Assembly (NCBI RefSeq): GCF_004210375.1
Contig: NC_134829.1
Span: 23,142,034 to 23,206,033, forward strand
Direction: 5' to 3'
Source of the DNA: Tachypleus tridentatus
Taxonomy: Eukaryota > Arthropoda > Merostomata > Xiphosura > Limulidae
Length of the DNA: 64,000 nt
Under the pieces are notes generated by a model. That model was not told the DNA's origin and ran no database searches. It saw only the letters and a list, made by a program, of their open reading frames with translations. Below, in pieces: positions 1 to 12,604 of the stretch (the stretch's first letter is position 1; every line of letters begins with the position of its first letter). Position numbers and translations under genes: made by a program.

Positions 1-2
1 AG

Positions 3-1104
3 CAGGAAGAATGCAAGAGAAGTCTAGCCAAAATATTCAGAAGTTTATGTTTCTTACTGCGTCAAGGTTTAGCATTACGTGGACATACTGATACGGAGAG
101 GAACTTCCTGCAGTTATTGAAGCTCCTAGAAGAGGAAGATCCTGAGTTTATGGCCTACTTGTCAAAGAAAACCACATTCACATCACCCCAGGCTCAGAAT
201 GAAATAATGGAGATGTTCAGCCATCAAATACTGAGGAACATAGCACACGACGTGCAGCAAAGTAAAATCTTTGCATTAATGGTTGATGGCACTCAAGATG
301 TTACAGGTACTGAACAGGAAGCAATATGTGTACAATACGTAGATGAGAACCTTGACGTCCATGAGATATTTATTTGTTTGTACAGTGTTTCTAGTACAAC
401 TGGTGAAACAATATCCTCGACGATACTTTATGTACTGACTAGACCCAATTTACCACTGTGAGGATTAAGAGTACAGACTTATGATGGAGCCGCTAACATG
501 AGTGGTGCGTACAGTAGATGCCAGGCAAAAATAAAAGAGAAGCAACCGTCAAATTTTTTTTTCACTGCGGAGCACACAAAACCAATTTAATAATGCAACA
601 TGCATTTGAAGCTTGTGAATGTGTTCGAGATTCTATCCAGTGGGTACATCAATTTGGTGTCTTGTTTCAGAGGTCAGGCAAATACAAGACAATCTTTGAA
701 AATATTGTATCGCCAGACAGCCACAATGGTGAAGTTAAATACATCCGCCCACTGTGTCCAACACGCTGGTTGTGCCGCCTATCTGCAATTACATGTGCTA
801 ATGATCATTACAGTGACATTGTTGATTCTTTGTCTGAATTAGCAAATGAAAATCAGACGTAGCAGTGAAACACGAGGTCTGCTGGACAGAATGACAAAGG
901 AAAGACAATTTTAGGATTGTTGATGACTCAGCATCCATTAGCTGCATTAGAGGACCGTGCATTCCAAGCAAAATCAGCGGCAGTATCTGGCATGATTGAA
1001 GCATCTGCAATGACAGTTGAGCAATTGCGGGTATTGCGAACAGAGAGATGTGTAATTTTCAAGAGCTCGCAAAGACATTTTAATTATTTTTATCAAACAA
1101 CATG
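3..1104 (+). pseudogene. Broken hAT transposase (ZMYM1/DUF4371 type), 5' end outside window
   Basis: The reading frame is open from position 3 and continues in frame to 461. It carries the motif GLALRGHTD followed by RNFLQLL, typical of the DUF4371 domain of TTF/ZMYM1-like hAT transposases. The next frame gives YDGAANMSG near 482-505, the conserved block around a catalytic aspartate, and CPTRW near 749-763. A third frame (about 890-1070) matches the downstream helical region (KGKTILGLL, then AKSAAVSGMIEA). At least two frameshifts and an early stop separate these blocks, and the C-terminal dimerisation domain is not seen, so this is a dead mobile-element gene and not a host gene. Terminal inverted repeats were not identified. 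Identification of the family is firm; the exact 3' end is approximate. Confidence 0.8.
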
Positions 1105-1209
1105 AATAGTTTTTCAGTAGATATAAATTTATCAAGGGTAATTACTAATTTTATTAATATTTTAAAATATAATTCATGCAATGAAAGTTATTAGTAACGT
1201 TGTTAAGTA

Positions 1210-1617
1210 TTAGGTTGAGGAATAATTCGTGAGCGTTTTTAAATAATTTCATTCAAGCATTACATGCAAGACTATACAATACTTCAATGCATGAACACAT
1301 TACATCCAAAACATTTATTATGATACTTTATTTCATGTAATACCTAGGTATATAGCATGCATTGTTTTAAACGAAATTGCAAGAAATTAAATGCGAAAAG
1401 CAGATGATGTCGAAAATGCTCGATTTTGTCCACTTGACATTCCATTTAATGAGCTGAAAATGAAAGCAAAAATTAAAGACATATGAAAATCAAACACACC
1501 ATCTATTAGAGCAAAAAATTATCTTCCAAATGACATGAAATATTTTGCGAAAGCGTTTCATTTATGAATATATTTTGTTAACTTGAAAAAACGCTCACGA
1601 ATTATTCCTCAACCCAA
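1210..1617. mobile_element. Mariner-type MITE with TA target duplication
   Basis: Near-perfect terminal inverted repeats of about 31 bp flank a 408-bp element. The left end begins TTAGGTTGAGGAATAATTCG and the right end is its reverse complement with one change (TTGGGTT). A TA lies immediately outside each end (1208-1209 and 1618-1619), as expected for Tc1/mariner insertion. The start TTAGGTT is typical of mariner repeats. The interior has no intact reading frame, so the element is non-autonomous or an internally deleted mariner copy. Confidence 0.75.
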
Positions 1618-1619
1618 TA

Positions 1620-2611
1620 TAATGGCCATCTTTTATACTGTGCAGTGTGCAGGAATAAATTCATGTGGCAGTTAATTTGTGACACATTTGTCTTTATTCT
1701 ATTGACATTTTGAAAACTGTTCACAACACCTGACTTATACAAACCTACCTGGAAACCTTAAAGTATCGTGGCAACAAGATTTCTCTGTGACTGCATGTTC
1801 ACAGCTTTCAGGTTCACGTAATCAGAGATTATCAATTTGCAAATTGAACATTCCACATAAGTGGTTGCAAAAATCATCCTCCCCATCGGGTGTAAAAAAT
1901 CTACACCCCTGATTTTCATTCTTCTTCGGACTGAGTGTTTATGCACTCAACTGTGAAACCGTGGTACCGTTAATGATAGTCTGAAATTGCCATGATTTCC
2001 CTCGAAGTATGAAAAAATAGAAACCATAGACTATACTGCAAAATCGATGCCTGAATTTCTTACCTTCAGACTGAACCTGACTTATAAGAAAGAGACTGGT
2101 TACAACTCAAAACAAGCTTAAGTGTATCCTTCACTAGGCAGAGAGAGAGAGAAAGAAATTATTATGATTTATCATAACCAGTGGTATTTATTTGTATACT
2201 TACCTGAAGTATTTGATATTTTCTATCTCTGAAGCATGTGTCTACAGCTTGATCTATCTGAATCCTTTATTATCATGTAGTCTCTTCCTAGCTTCTAATA
2301 ATAATTGAGAAAACCCGGTTTTTTATACACAAATCAAACAAAGGGCAAGTTTTTCAAGACATGTATATTAATTGTACAACTGAAGATACTGTCTATTTTG
2401 GTACACCATAAAAAAGAAGCTAGAGCTATCTTAACTGCTAGACAGCATATGTGCCACTCTGGTAAAGTGGCTTGATTCTATGTGTAATTAAAGCGAGGAA
2501 GACTTAACGTTTTGTTAGACTTTCTATATCGAAAGTTAAACATGCACAAACATTTTGAAAAACTATACCTTATGTAAATTAAAGGGAGAAGAGAAAACAT
2601 GATTTCCTTGC
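1620..2611. other. Intergenic, no gene seen
   Basis: AT-rich sequence with a short GA-rich run near 2138-2155. No conserved reading frame, splice pair or repeat family was recognised here. Confidence 0.5.
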
Positions 2612-2742
2612 ACAATAGTGAGATTGACCGTAACATTATAATGCCCCCACGGCTGAAAGGAAGAGCATGTTTAGTGCGACGGGTATTCGAATCCGCGACC
2701 TTCAGATTACGAGTCGAACGCCTTAAACCACTTGGCCATGCC
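2612..2742 (-). mobile_element. tRNA-derived SINE, 3'-truncated
   Basis: Read on the minus strand from 2742, a tRNA-like head contains a box A (TGGCCAAGTGG) and a box B (GGATTCGAATACC). The anticodon loop reads CTCGTAA, which would be CGU (Thr-like). The body then matches the SINE at 23.7 kb, through the block GTGGGGGCATTATAATG and GGTCAATC, and stops matching near 2612, so the 3' half is lost. The alternative that this is a true tRNA gene is rejected because the body continues as in the other SINE copies. Confidence 0.8.
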
Positions 2743-5700
2743 ATGTTTCAGAGTTCGTTCAGTCACTCGTAGAAACTGTGAAGTATATTTCTAACCGTAA
2801 CTCATTTATAATACTGTTATTAATATAATGTTTTATGGGTCTTTTTTCTAATATGTTCGAAAGATTTAATTGATATTTTGATGTTTTAATATCACGTGCC
2901 TGGTCTAACTTTTGAAAATGTTTTAAATGTTACCACAATGTCTAATTTGGCCATGCACATGTGAGAGGGCGATAGACAACAATCGTTTAAGCGGGTGGAA
3001 GGAAATGAGATGAATGTTATAAAATTGGAAGTTGTTGGAGTTTAGCATTTTTAACTGATGAAGCTTCATTCTTTTTAATGTGATTTTTAACACAATGCTT
3101 AGTGTATATATAACTATATTATTGTGGCTATAAATGTAGAATAATGAAAATATGTCAGTATTTTACTTCTACTAGGTACTACTAGTAGTAGTACTAAGCC
3201 TGATATATAAGTTGACCATACTAGTAGTAACAGCACTACTGGTAAATAGTAAGTTTAAGATTATTTTAAAATTTACCATAATCAGTGTAAGTTAGAAGGC
3301 TCAGTCTTAGTCTGAACATTTTTAGATTGTGGTATATCGTATAGTGACAGTGACACTCTACTAGAGAACTAGTGCTAATACCAAATAGAGGTTTACACTT
3401 GTATTTTTTTAAACGTAATAAAAAGTAAAAACACAGTTACCAAATTACTGACCGACCTTTAGAGATTTCTCCGGCAAATATTAAGTGGTACGCGAAAATA
3501 AACTATTTAACTTTAAAATCATGAAAACTACTACTAGAATCATAGTAATACTAGTTGTGGAGTTAAGTTACAAAATGTAATAACAGTATTGCAACTTGTA
3601 TTGTTACTGTAACTTGCAAGACATCTAGGCTGCATTTAGAAATTTTAGACATGTCATGGTATACATGATGAAATGAGCCCTTGTTAATTTTAAGTAAATT
3701 TTTCTGATCATGTCTGTATAAGAATATGTGACATATTATTTTGATTTCAGCACATTATGTATAGTAATTTTCAGCATTGTATTCAGAAACAACTGTCAGT
3801 TCTATAAAGCCATCAAATATACAGAGCCAAGTGTATACCAAAGTCAGTTGAGCTTTTGGACCTCATTATAATGTTTTCCATCACAATGTAATCCCAGTAA
3901 CAACATGCTTAGTTTTTGAAAATGGCTGGCAAGGAAGGACACGTGTTTTTTGAATAATACATGTTTCCTGGTTTGATATCTCCAGATAAGACAAAAAATG
4001 AGAAAGAAAAAATATAAAGGCTGTGTATTAAATATGCATCAAGTATTCAATAGAGCTGAAGGATTAACGTTTGGTAATTGATTAATATAATTAATATAAA
4101 GGCTCAGTAATGAGCTATATGTGATTATGTATGAGTTAGTACATGAACCTTCCTCTTGTATAAACATGAAAAAAAATAATGGTCTGTTACTTTCACAAGT
4201 TTTTCCAATCACTGCCTTGTTCTAACAAGGTATTGGTTTTCCTGTTTTCATTCACCCCAGTTGTACAGTTTTTATATCTGGTATTTAAATTCAAAATGAT
4301 GAAAATGAATAAAAATGACAGTGTTAAAGCGGCCAAACATTTTATCTAATAGTGGAAGGGCATCTGGATTAAATCCAAAATAATTCATTGTATTTTATGT
4401 TGAGAAGATTGCCAAGTTTGTCAAATTTTGATTCTATAAGGTGTCCCATTGATTGTGCAGTGTTCTTTTCAGTAATTATCAGTGTTAACTTTTGCTGTCA
4501 AGTTTTCCAGTAGCACGAATGTGTTACTTGAAACATTTGTGTATGAAACAATTGGATTCATCTTGTATCTGTGGCTGAACACTGTCTGTACAAGTTAGTG
4601 TTTTTAAGTGTGTAGGACTTATCTAAACCATATGAATTTGCAAAATGCATTTTGTATATACATGTATTGTCATTATTACAGGCTAAACAAGGAGTATATT
4701 CTTTAGTTTTCTACTAGTTTATTTGTATGATTTTGGTATTCAAACCAAGTATTCTAATCCTTTGTTGAAGTAGTTAAGTTTCCTTCACAAAGGACATACT
4801 CCATGAAACAATATCTTGATCTGGTAGTTTCATTTTTTGATATCATATGTAACTTTATAGGTAACCATTGGTTAACAATAACTTTTGAAGTTTTGTCTTG
4901 GCTTGCAGGTTTTCTCAATTTTATTGACCGATAATGGCACATCTTCTGGTAGTTGGTAAACTGTGGGAGTTGGAATGTAGAGTAATAGATTTAGCATATA
5001 GTTTAGAATATATGGAAGTAACAAGTTTGTAGTTTACAATAGTGAATGTGATGTCAAGAAAGAGTATAGATTTTTGGATGTTATGAATAAATGTATTATG
5101 TCAGAATGTTGATTATTAATGATTTCAGTCAATTCCAAAAGAGAAGGTAGTCTGTGATTTCATGTACTGAAAATGTCAATACATCTGTACCATTTAGTAG
5201 GTTCAATATTAGTTTCAGAATTCCACTAATTAAGAGCTGATGATTCTTAGAAATGCATAAAAATAGAGACCATAACAACAGTGATATTATTGCCCATAGT
5301 GATGCCTTTCATTTGTTTGTAGAGTTGAATCAGATTTGAAATAACTGTTATTAAGAATAAATCTGAGAAAATTTTCAGTGATGGGCTGTAACTCAGTGAA
5401 TTTAGAGCTTATATCTTTCTCTGTAGTAATAATTGATATGAAAGTAGAGTAGTTAAAAAGTAATTATTTCCCAATCTGTGACTAATATTTAAAAAACTTT
5501 AGTTTTTTATAATCATATTCAGACAAAGATTTATAGCTTTGTTAAACAAAGAACCTGTTAAAAATTTAACGAGTTGGTATTTGTAAAGTAATATAATTTG
5601 CATTTTCACTTATTTTTGCATAAAAAATACAAAAAAATCTTTTTCATTAGAATTCTGATTTACTAATGAAAACATTGTTTGTGTAATAAGTATGTTATCG

Positions 5701-6400
5701 TTGTTGCAGATGTCCTAAACAGCATAAACTTTTACAAGAACAATTCTATGAAGTCTAGATAAGTTAGTGTCTGGAGAAAGCCAAGGCACAAACATTTAAT
5801 TTGACATTATTTGGTTAATATTATTGTTGTTGTATTAGCTTAGAAATAATTGGTTACTGGCTCAGGTTTTAAGTGGATTGCTGTAGACTTCAGTTGTGTT
5901 TATTTCAGAACCCCCACCCAAACAAACAAACAACAAACTTTTACTGTAATTACTAGCTTAATCAAATAAAAACTGGCATTTTATGTTTCCTTGTAATACT
6001 TTATGGTAATGTATGAATGTTTGGCTTTTTATTAGTGTCTGAAATTAGACCCTTTTGCTAGATCTTTGCCTATGTATAGAACATTAAATAGTAACAGTTA
6101 CTACTATAAAAAATTGTGGAGCCAGACATTGAATCTGACTCTTAGATACATGCCTACTTATACAACATTGAAGAATATGGCTATTAATTTCTGGAAAAAA
6201 AATGGATGGAGTCTGGAGCTCTCTAGAATTGTGCATGATTGTAAGTTGTTAATGTGAGAAAAGTGGCGAGTTTACCTTTTATTTAATATTTAAGTAAACA
6301 GAGATTTGGGTGGGTCCCAGCTAATTGTCTTCCATCTAGCTAGCAATTCAAAATTAGTATTGGTGGCAGATAATCTAGTAGCTTTATCATAGGAAAGACA
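2743..6400. other. Intergenic, no gene seen
   Basis: AT-rich DNA with a short stretch rich in CTA/TAG triplets near 3170-3250. No conserved protein, RNA gene or terminal repeat was recognised. A 5' non-coding exon of MED24 could lie here or further right, but I cannot point to it. Confidence 0.4.
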
Positions 6401-6419
6401 GAGCAAGTAAATATTTCCT

Positions 6420-8110
6420 GCAATGGAAAAACTTTCAGTGAGTGTGATAAAACAAGTCATAGAAAATCACTTAGTAAAATATAAAAGGAGATAGCATACA
6501 AAAAGGAAATCTTACCTTACTTAGCTATTAATTATTTTCAAGGATGTTACTTGCCTGGGTGATGGAAAGAGTATGGACTATTTGTATTTAGATTTTCAAC
6601 AAGTTTTTAAAAGGTGCCATAGAAGGTTAACTAAGAAAACCAGGTGCTACTAGTGTGCAGTCTACATAGATGTTTACACTGTAGTGTGCAGGCTACCGTA
6701 TACCATCATCATAACTGTTTTAATGATTCACTGAAACATAATTTATATCAATTCATGTTTTTTCTTCAGTAAGTAATTAATAAGTTGCATGTTGCAAAAG
6801 AATACAGCAAATTTAGGTAATTGTGCTAGTTCTGATTGTTGAAAGTTATTTCATTCTTCTGGTATTTACTGAAAAAAACATTTATTAGTTTAAAAGCTTT
6901 GTTTATAAAAATGGTGCAAATTGCAAATAAACAAAAGTTAAAATGGTGGTGGTGGTTGTGTTAGTTTCTGTGTAGATCACACATTATAGTGTAAATATTT
7001 TTGTAGACTTTATGCTACAGGAGCTATGATTTTTAAGAAGTTTTAAAATTATGTAGTATGGTTTGGAAAAAAGACCAATTAATTTGATGTAAGATGGTTG
7101 GATGAAAGATGGAAAAAGATGGCAGTGACTAAAAATATTAAGTCATAGACCCTCAACTTTCTAGAATAGGTGATGGAGCTTTAGGAACTATGTTCTATTT
7201 AAAATGGTTTGTATACAAAAAGAACAGTAACAGTGTCAGAAAATATTAAATACTATTGAGGTAATTTGTCTTTTTTTCTTGATATGTAAAATTAGTACAA
7301 AAATTATAAATTTCTATCCAGCTTTATAAAGACAAGGGATGTATCAGGATAAAGGTCTGTAAGAAGTCTTTTCACCAAGGAACAATAGATATGTTAACAG
7401 TCATAATGTTTTATGTTGGACCAGAGATGCTCCAATGGATTCATAGTGGGTAACTATTTAGCAAAGCATGCCATATATTCATGTTTGAAATGTTACCTTT
7501 TTGTTTATTTCTTTGTCCATTAAATATTTGATTTCACACGATATTTGTGCAAAGCTTTTGTGGAATATCTCAGGGTTAATGCTTGGATCATTACATTTTT
7601 TTATATACCATTATGATACTGATATTGTTATAATTTGTAAGTTAGTAAAGTTTGTTTTAGCTGATGATATGAAACTCGGGTATTTCTAGCTTTATTTAGG
7701 ATGTTAAGGTAATACAGAATAACTTTAATTAGTTGGTAAATTGGACAGTTATTTGACAGATGGTCATCAATTGTATAAAGTGCAAGGATAATGCATGAGT
7801 TATAATTTTAATTGCACATTTAAGATAATTAGGAGCCCACTCAGTACTGTAACCATAGACAAGGACCTTGGCTTTGTAGTAGGTAGATCACTTGAACCAT
7901 TGAGGCATTACTCTGTTAGTTATAAGACTATTAATCTTTTAAAGTGTAATTATAGATTTATTGAATATAAGTTAAAAAAGGTAATCTTCATACAAATAAA
8001 TAGTTAGGTCTCAGCTAAAATAATGTATATATTTTTTGTTCCTTTACCTAACATTATAAGTTATTGAAAAGAGTTCAGGGGTCAGCTACTAGAACAAGAA
8101 TGATTCCATA
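6420..8110 (+). mobile_element. Decayed CR1-like LINE, reverse transcriptase remnant
   Basis: Scattered frames recall the reverse transcriptase of CR1-type non-LTR retrotransposons in the correct order. Near 6430-6480 lies VIKQVIENHLVKYK. Near 6575-6625 lies SMDYLYLDFQQVFKR, corresponding to the YLDFQKAFDKVP catalytic block. Near 7575-7685 lie LMLGSLHFFIY and KFVLADDMKLGY, corresponding to the VLGPLLFLIY and FADDTKLG block that holds two catalytic aspartates. Near 7855-7980 lies DKDLGFVV followed by a frame matching the thumb region, and near 8060-8080 a KEFRGQLLEQE frame. Stops and frameshifts interrupt all parts, so it is long dead. Boundaries are approximate. Confidence 0.6.
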
Positions 8111-9525
8111 ATAGAATGACTATTTTTAAAGATGGGTTAAGATATTTTATTTTTTATTGAGGAAAGAAGAACAGTCTTATTAACATTCACTTATTGTGAG
8201 ATATATTTATAGGATAAAGGCCTTTGATTTCTTTATATTGAATTTTGAAAACTGTGGGAAAAGTTGCAAATTTATAATATGGAAAAAAAGAGTCTATGCC
8301 CTTAAGATAGTTTTACTGCCCTAGTAGGATGATTACTTTATAGAATTAATTGCTATCAGTGATAAAGTAGGTCAGTATTTTACAAGTGTTTACTTGAAAA
8401 ATAAATTGTGGATTTAAATTGTTACTTTTCCAAAAGGGTTGTGTGTGTGAGAGGATAGGTTTGGAAACTTCTCCACATCTTATCAGAGCCAGTATGTTTC
8501 TATCATTTCATTGATCTTTAATAGTTACTTATCTTACCATATCCCCACCAGTACTAGAAATAAGGTTTAAATAGCATTTTTCATATTAGGAAATTACCCC
8601 TTTTGAATGTAGAATTTCAGATTGTATAGTATCATGTGGAAAGAATGCATTCTGTGTTAACCAGATCTTTTAAAACTTGAAGTCTCTTATAATAATGAGC
8701 TTGACATTGTTGGAAGTATAAGTAATGTTCTGTGTGTTATTATCAGTGGTTTTTCTTTTTCAGTTCAACCATATACACCAAATTGCTTGTAGGTTTAAGA
8801 CTGTTGGTTATAAGGTCATTAATAACATGAAAGTCACAAAACAAAATACTATCATTATTGCACTTAATTCCACTAATTACTCATGAGGTTCCCTTTATAT
8901 ATTGCACAGGAAATGGTTAATTTAACCCACATTTCCCATCATTTCTTTATACTGAGTGATGGTGCAGGAAGTGCAAAATTATATGTATACCCCGTAATTG
9001 TGAATTAACAAGAAACCAAAAATAAGCAAAAGTAAAAAGATGTAAAATATATATATCTTAAACTGTTTAAAGTAAAAACCAAATTAATGTTTCACTTGAA
9101 ATAATTTATTCTTAAAGGTTTTGAAAATAATTAACCTACAATATTGTCACTGGATTGAACATTTTAGCTTAGGCTTTAACATTACGTATCCTAAACTAAG
9201 GGTTTGATTAAGTGTTATTACTGTCATAATTGTTTGACACTGTGAGATAGCATGTGATATATTTATACAGTCAGTGAAACTAATGTCAGTAAATTGATAG
9301 TAACTCGATAGCTGAGACATAGAGGTGTGTTTAAATGTTAAAGGTAAAAACCTTATAATCTAGGATTTAAAGAATTTAATCGCATTTTAGATATTATCAG
9401 TAAGTAAGCTTATGATAAAAAGTCAATGTGAAAGCTTTAAGAAATTGTAAATTATTAAACACTTGATATTTTATGGAATAAGGTAATCACTTGTTAGTTA
9501 TGTTGACTTTGTTTTCAATTTACAG
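8111..9525. other. Upstream flank of MED24; no coding exon seen
   Basis: No conserved frame was recognised. A block near 8357-8395 weakly resembles another CR1 fragment. The last bases form a good splice acceptor: a T-rich tract then TTTACAG at 9519-9525. This suggests that the MED24 exon begins at 9526 and that a non-coding 5' exon lies upstream. No TATA box or initiator could be chosen with confidence in this AT-rich background. Confidence 0.4.
9524..9525 (+). other. MED24: Splice acceptor before the MED24 coding exon
   Basis: A T-rich tract ends in TTTACAG just upstream of the start region. It implies at least one upstream non-coding exon. This is a sequence-based prediction without transcript support. 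Confidence 0.55.
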
Positions 9526-9566
9526 GTTTTGGTTACATGAAAGGTCCATGTTTCAACACAGAAGTT

Positions 9567-12500
9567 ATGGATACAAGTAAAACTAGAAAGATCAAATCCC
9601 TTTTGTTGCAAGCATGGAGAGAACGTTGGACTGATATAAAGTGGGGAATAAACATTAAAAATGTCTTGCCCCGGGGTGTTAGCGGTGATGTTTATGATTT
9701 GGCAGATTGTATTCTACAGCAAGCATTAGTAGGACCAGGTCCAAACAGCTTATTTTTGTCCTATTTGACTCACTGTCTTAGCTCACATGTTGTTTCCTAT
9801 GGAGCTGTATTGATCAGTATAGGACGGTACCAAAGTTTCTACAAACCATACTGTATTATAAGTTTGCTTGATCTCTTAAAATCAATCCAGCCAAGAATTA
9901 GTTGTCACTATGGGAATGAGGAGGAATGTATTGGTCTTTGTCAAGCAGTTGTTAATGTTACACACTGGTTATATTCTTGTGTTCATCATTCACTTTCAAA
10001 GTTAGCAGAGCTTAAACAAAGTCCAGAAAACATATCTATACTAGAAAAGGCTATAGAATCCCTTAGTTTCTTTTGCAACTCCACATTTCTGAAAGCTCTC
10101 TTATTTGTGGGAAAACATGAAGATCAGGGTATGTATTCACAGCTTGTTCAGAAACAGCAAGAATTAGAGAGTAAGGTGACTCAATTACAAGGCTTCAACT
10201 TATCTAAAGATAATATAGAAGTAACTCTGAGACTTGTGAAGAGTGTAGAAGATTTACCTAATATTTCCAATAAAAACACCCTTAATAAGTGTTTGAGGCC
10301 CCAGCCAATAGTATGTAGTTTGAATGCTTTGATTGCTATTGATGCAGTACTAAGCCCTGCAAGTGATATTCAGGCTTGTGTTGATCAGTTGCTACTTGTA
10401 CAAAAGCTAGAGAACCTCTCCCTACCAGAATTTTATTGTGAAATTATAAGGGCTTGTTTCATGGGCCTTGCTGATGCAGCTGGGAGCTCAGAAGATCTTA
10501 AATGGGCAGCTTTTACCTTTTTAAAAGTCCCACAGTTTATTGCCAAAGTGCATAAAGCTTGTAAAGAAGACCCTTTGTGGAACATTGGAGAGGATTCAGT
10601 TCCACTTGAACAGGGTTTGGAACTGTTAATGCAGTACACTCCTTTACTAGATCTTACTGACACCAGAAGTAATTGTGATTGTTTGCAGTTTTTACTTCAC
10701 GAGCTCTGCAAAGTGAAACTTCTGAGTGATGCCCAATATGACAGATTACTGGCACGCAGACAGAGAGAATCATTACGGCAAACACTTCCTCGTTCAGATC
10801 AACAATCCAGTCAAGCTGGAGCTAGCTTGATACTCCGAGCTGAACCTACTGTGACAAGCATTCTTAAAACCTTAGATTCTGATTATTCTAAAAACCAAGA
10901 TGCTCTTCTTGGAGTATTGAGTCATATGAACACTGGAAAAAGCTTTGAACTGATTTTGTCTGCTGCAGCAGCTACTGGTAAACTGCATAGTTTTGCAACA
11001 AAACTGATAAAGTTCAATGAATACAACAAAGAAAATTCTGGCCCACCAGAAGATTTCAAAGCTGCACAGACTCGTGCATTGTTATTTGACATTACTTTTC
11101 TAATGTTATGTCTAATTGCTCAACAATATGGAATTGAAGCAGTTACATCTAATCCAGAAACAAAAAATTCTTTCTTCTATACGTGGGTTACAGAATGTTT
11201 AGCAGAAAGTGGCAAGTACAAAAATCCTGACACTGTTTTAAGTAGATGTGATTCATCTGTTGTTGATAATTTGCTTTCCCAGTTTACTAACCCAGACCAG
11301 GAGTTCAGAACTACTCTTGTCAAATGGCATGAAGTGTGTATAAATGGTCCCATGGCCATCAAAGAAATCCTTGTGGCATGGCAATATGATGCATTACCTA
11401 CTGCAACTGTTAAAAATATTCTTGATCATGTGAAAAGCAAAATGTGCTGTTTGCCTGTTTGTATTTCAGCATGGTTGTGCAATTATGTGAATATTCTCCA
11501 TCATGATGAGAGATTGAAACCTGTGAACATGATACAGCACTTTACAACACCATACTCAGGAGATGGTCTTGGAGGAATTTCTTCAGGTCAGGAACAGGTA
11601 AATCAGTACTATAAGGAAAGATCAACCTTAATGATCAACATCATTAAGAAAATGATGTATGACTTGCACCCTCCATCCCAGACAAAATCCAAAGGTGCTC
11701 TTGCCATTTCTCAAGGGCTCACTGTACGGACTCCTCTATGGGAAATAATGGATGGAATTTTTATAATTGCCCATGGTAGAGGCTGGTTAGATCTAAAACC
11801 ACCCATAGTCTTGACACATTAATGTGTGTTGGGGGACCTCAGTGGTTTTGTGATACACTAGTGAGGCAGGCTTTGAAGTTCGATCATCTTGATGACTTAC
11901 ACCGTGCAGTGGAACTAATATTTGGTCTATTTTACATAGACATTGAGCAGTGTGCATTAGCTTTGTTGCTGCATGTTTTGCCAACTTACATACGTTCTGA
12001 GTCTCGTCAACATTTCTTAGCTGAACCACATGGATCAGCCCTTGCTAGACTTGTAGTACTTACTATATATGCAGCACTTCAAGCCAGACAAAGTGCAAAC
12101 CAGCATGGTGGAAGGAGTGGGAGAACGAAGAGACCCAGGCGAGACATGGAAATGGAAGAAATGTATGCAATTTTTGATAGAGAGAGACCAAGTAAGATAA
12201 GAAGAGGAGTAAGTGACATGGAACTACTAGATGAAACACCTTTTGGTTTACAGTCAAATTACGAAGAGACTCGTGCTATGGCATGGGATCCTTTGAACAG
12301 AGCAATTGCAGATACTATGCGCATGTTATCACATATTGCATCGGACAATTTTGTTAGTCAACGTTCCACATTCCCACTTCTAATTCTTGAACAGCTTGTT
12401 CTTTGTGCCAAAGAGCAAGCCAGTGCTGTACTACAGTTCATGCCACTTGGACTGGTTCCTCATATGGTTAAAATGATGCCTGAATTCTTCACCTTTGAAC

Positions 12501-12604
12501 TAGTACTTGCTGTGAGCAGTTTACAAACAGCCCGTGCTCGGAAGGTTGCAGCCAGGACCCTCTGTCAACTAGATGTTGCACGAAGTAAAATAGAAGCTTC
12601 ATAA
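9567..12604 (+). CDS. MED24: Mediator complex subunit 24, one exon with a 1-nt frame break
   Basis: MED24 is a subunit of the Mediator tail, which relays activator signals to RNA polymerase II in the nucleus. The protein aligns with animal MED24 along its whole length: LQAWRERWTD at the N-terminus, NADCILQQALVGPGPN-like block near residue 40-60, EECIGLC, LKWAAFTFLKVPQ, CDCLQFLLHELCK, LILRAEPTVTSILKTLD, AAAATGKL, RALLFDITFLMLC, WHEVC, and QFMPLG near the end. An LxxLL-type motif (LLDLL) lies at about residues 100-104. The frame opens at 9537, but ATG 9567 has a stronger context (G at -3 and +4) and better fits the family start. The first frame stops at 11820-11822; the family sequence continues in the other frame from about 11798 to 12604. 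One A missing from the run at 11795-11798 explains this. With it, about 1012 residues are predicted, close to the roughly 990 of vertebrate MED24. No introns interrupt the coding region. Confidence 0.93.

Noticed and set aside
9537-9566. Start of MED24 at the first ATG (9537)
   Set aside because: The context is weak (T at -3), and ATG 9567 has G at -3 and +4 and fits the family N-terminus better. The first ATG cannot be fully excluded.
11822-12604. Separate gene starting at ATG 11822
   Set aside because: The residues before the ATG in that frame (about 11798-11821) also match MED24, so this is the C-terminal part of the same gene after a frame break.
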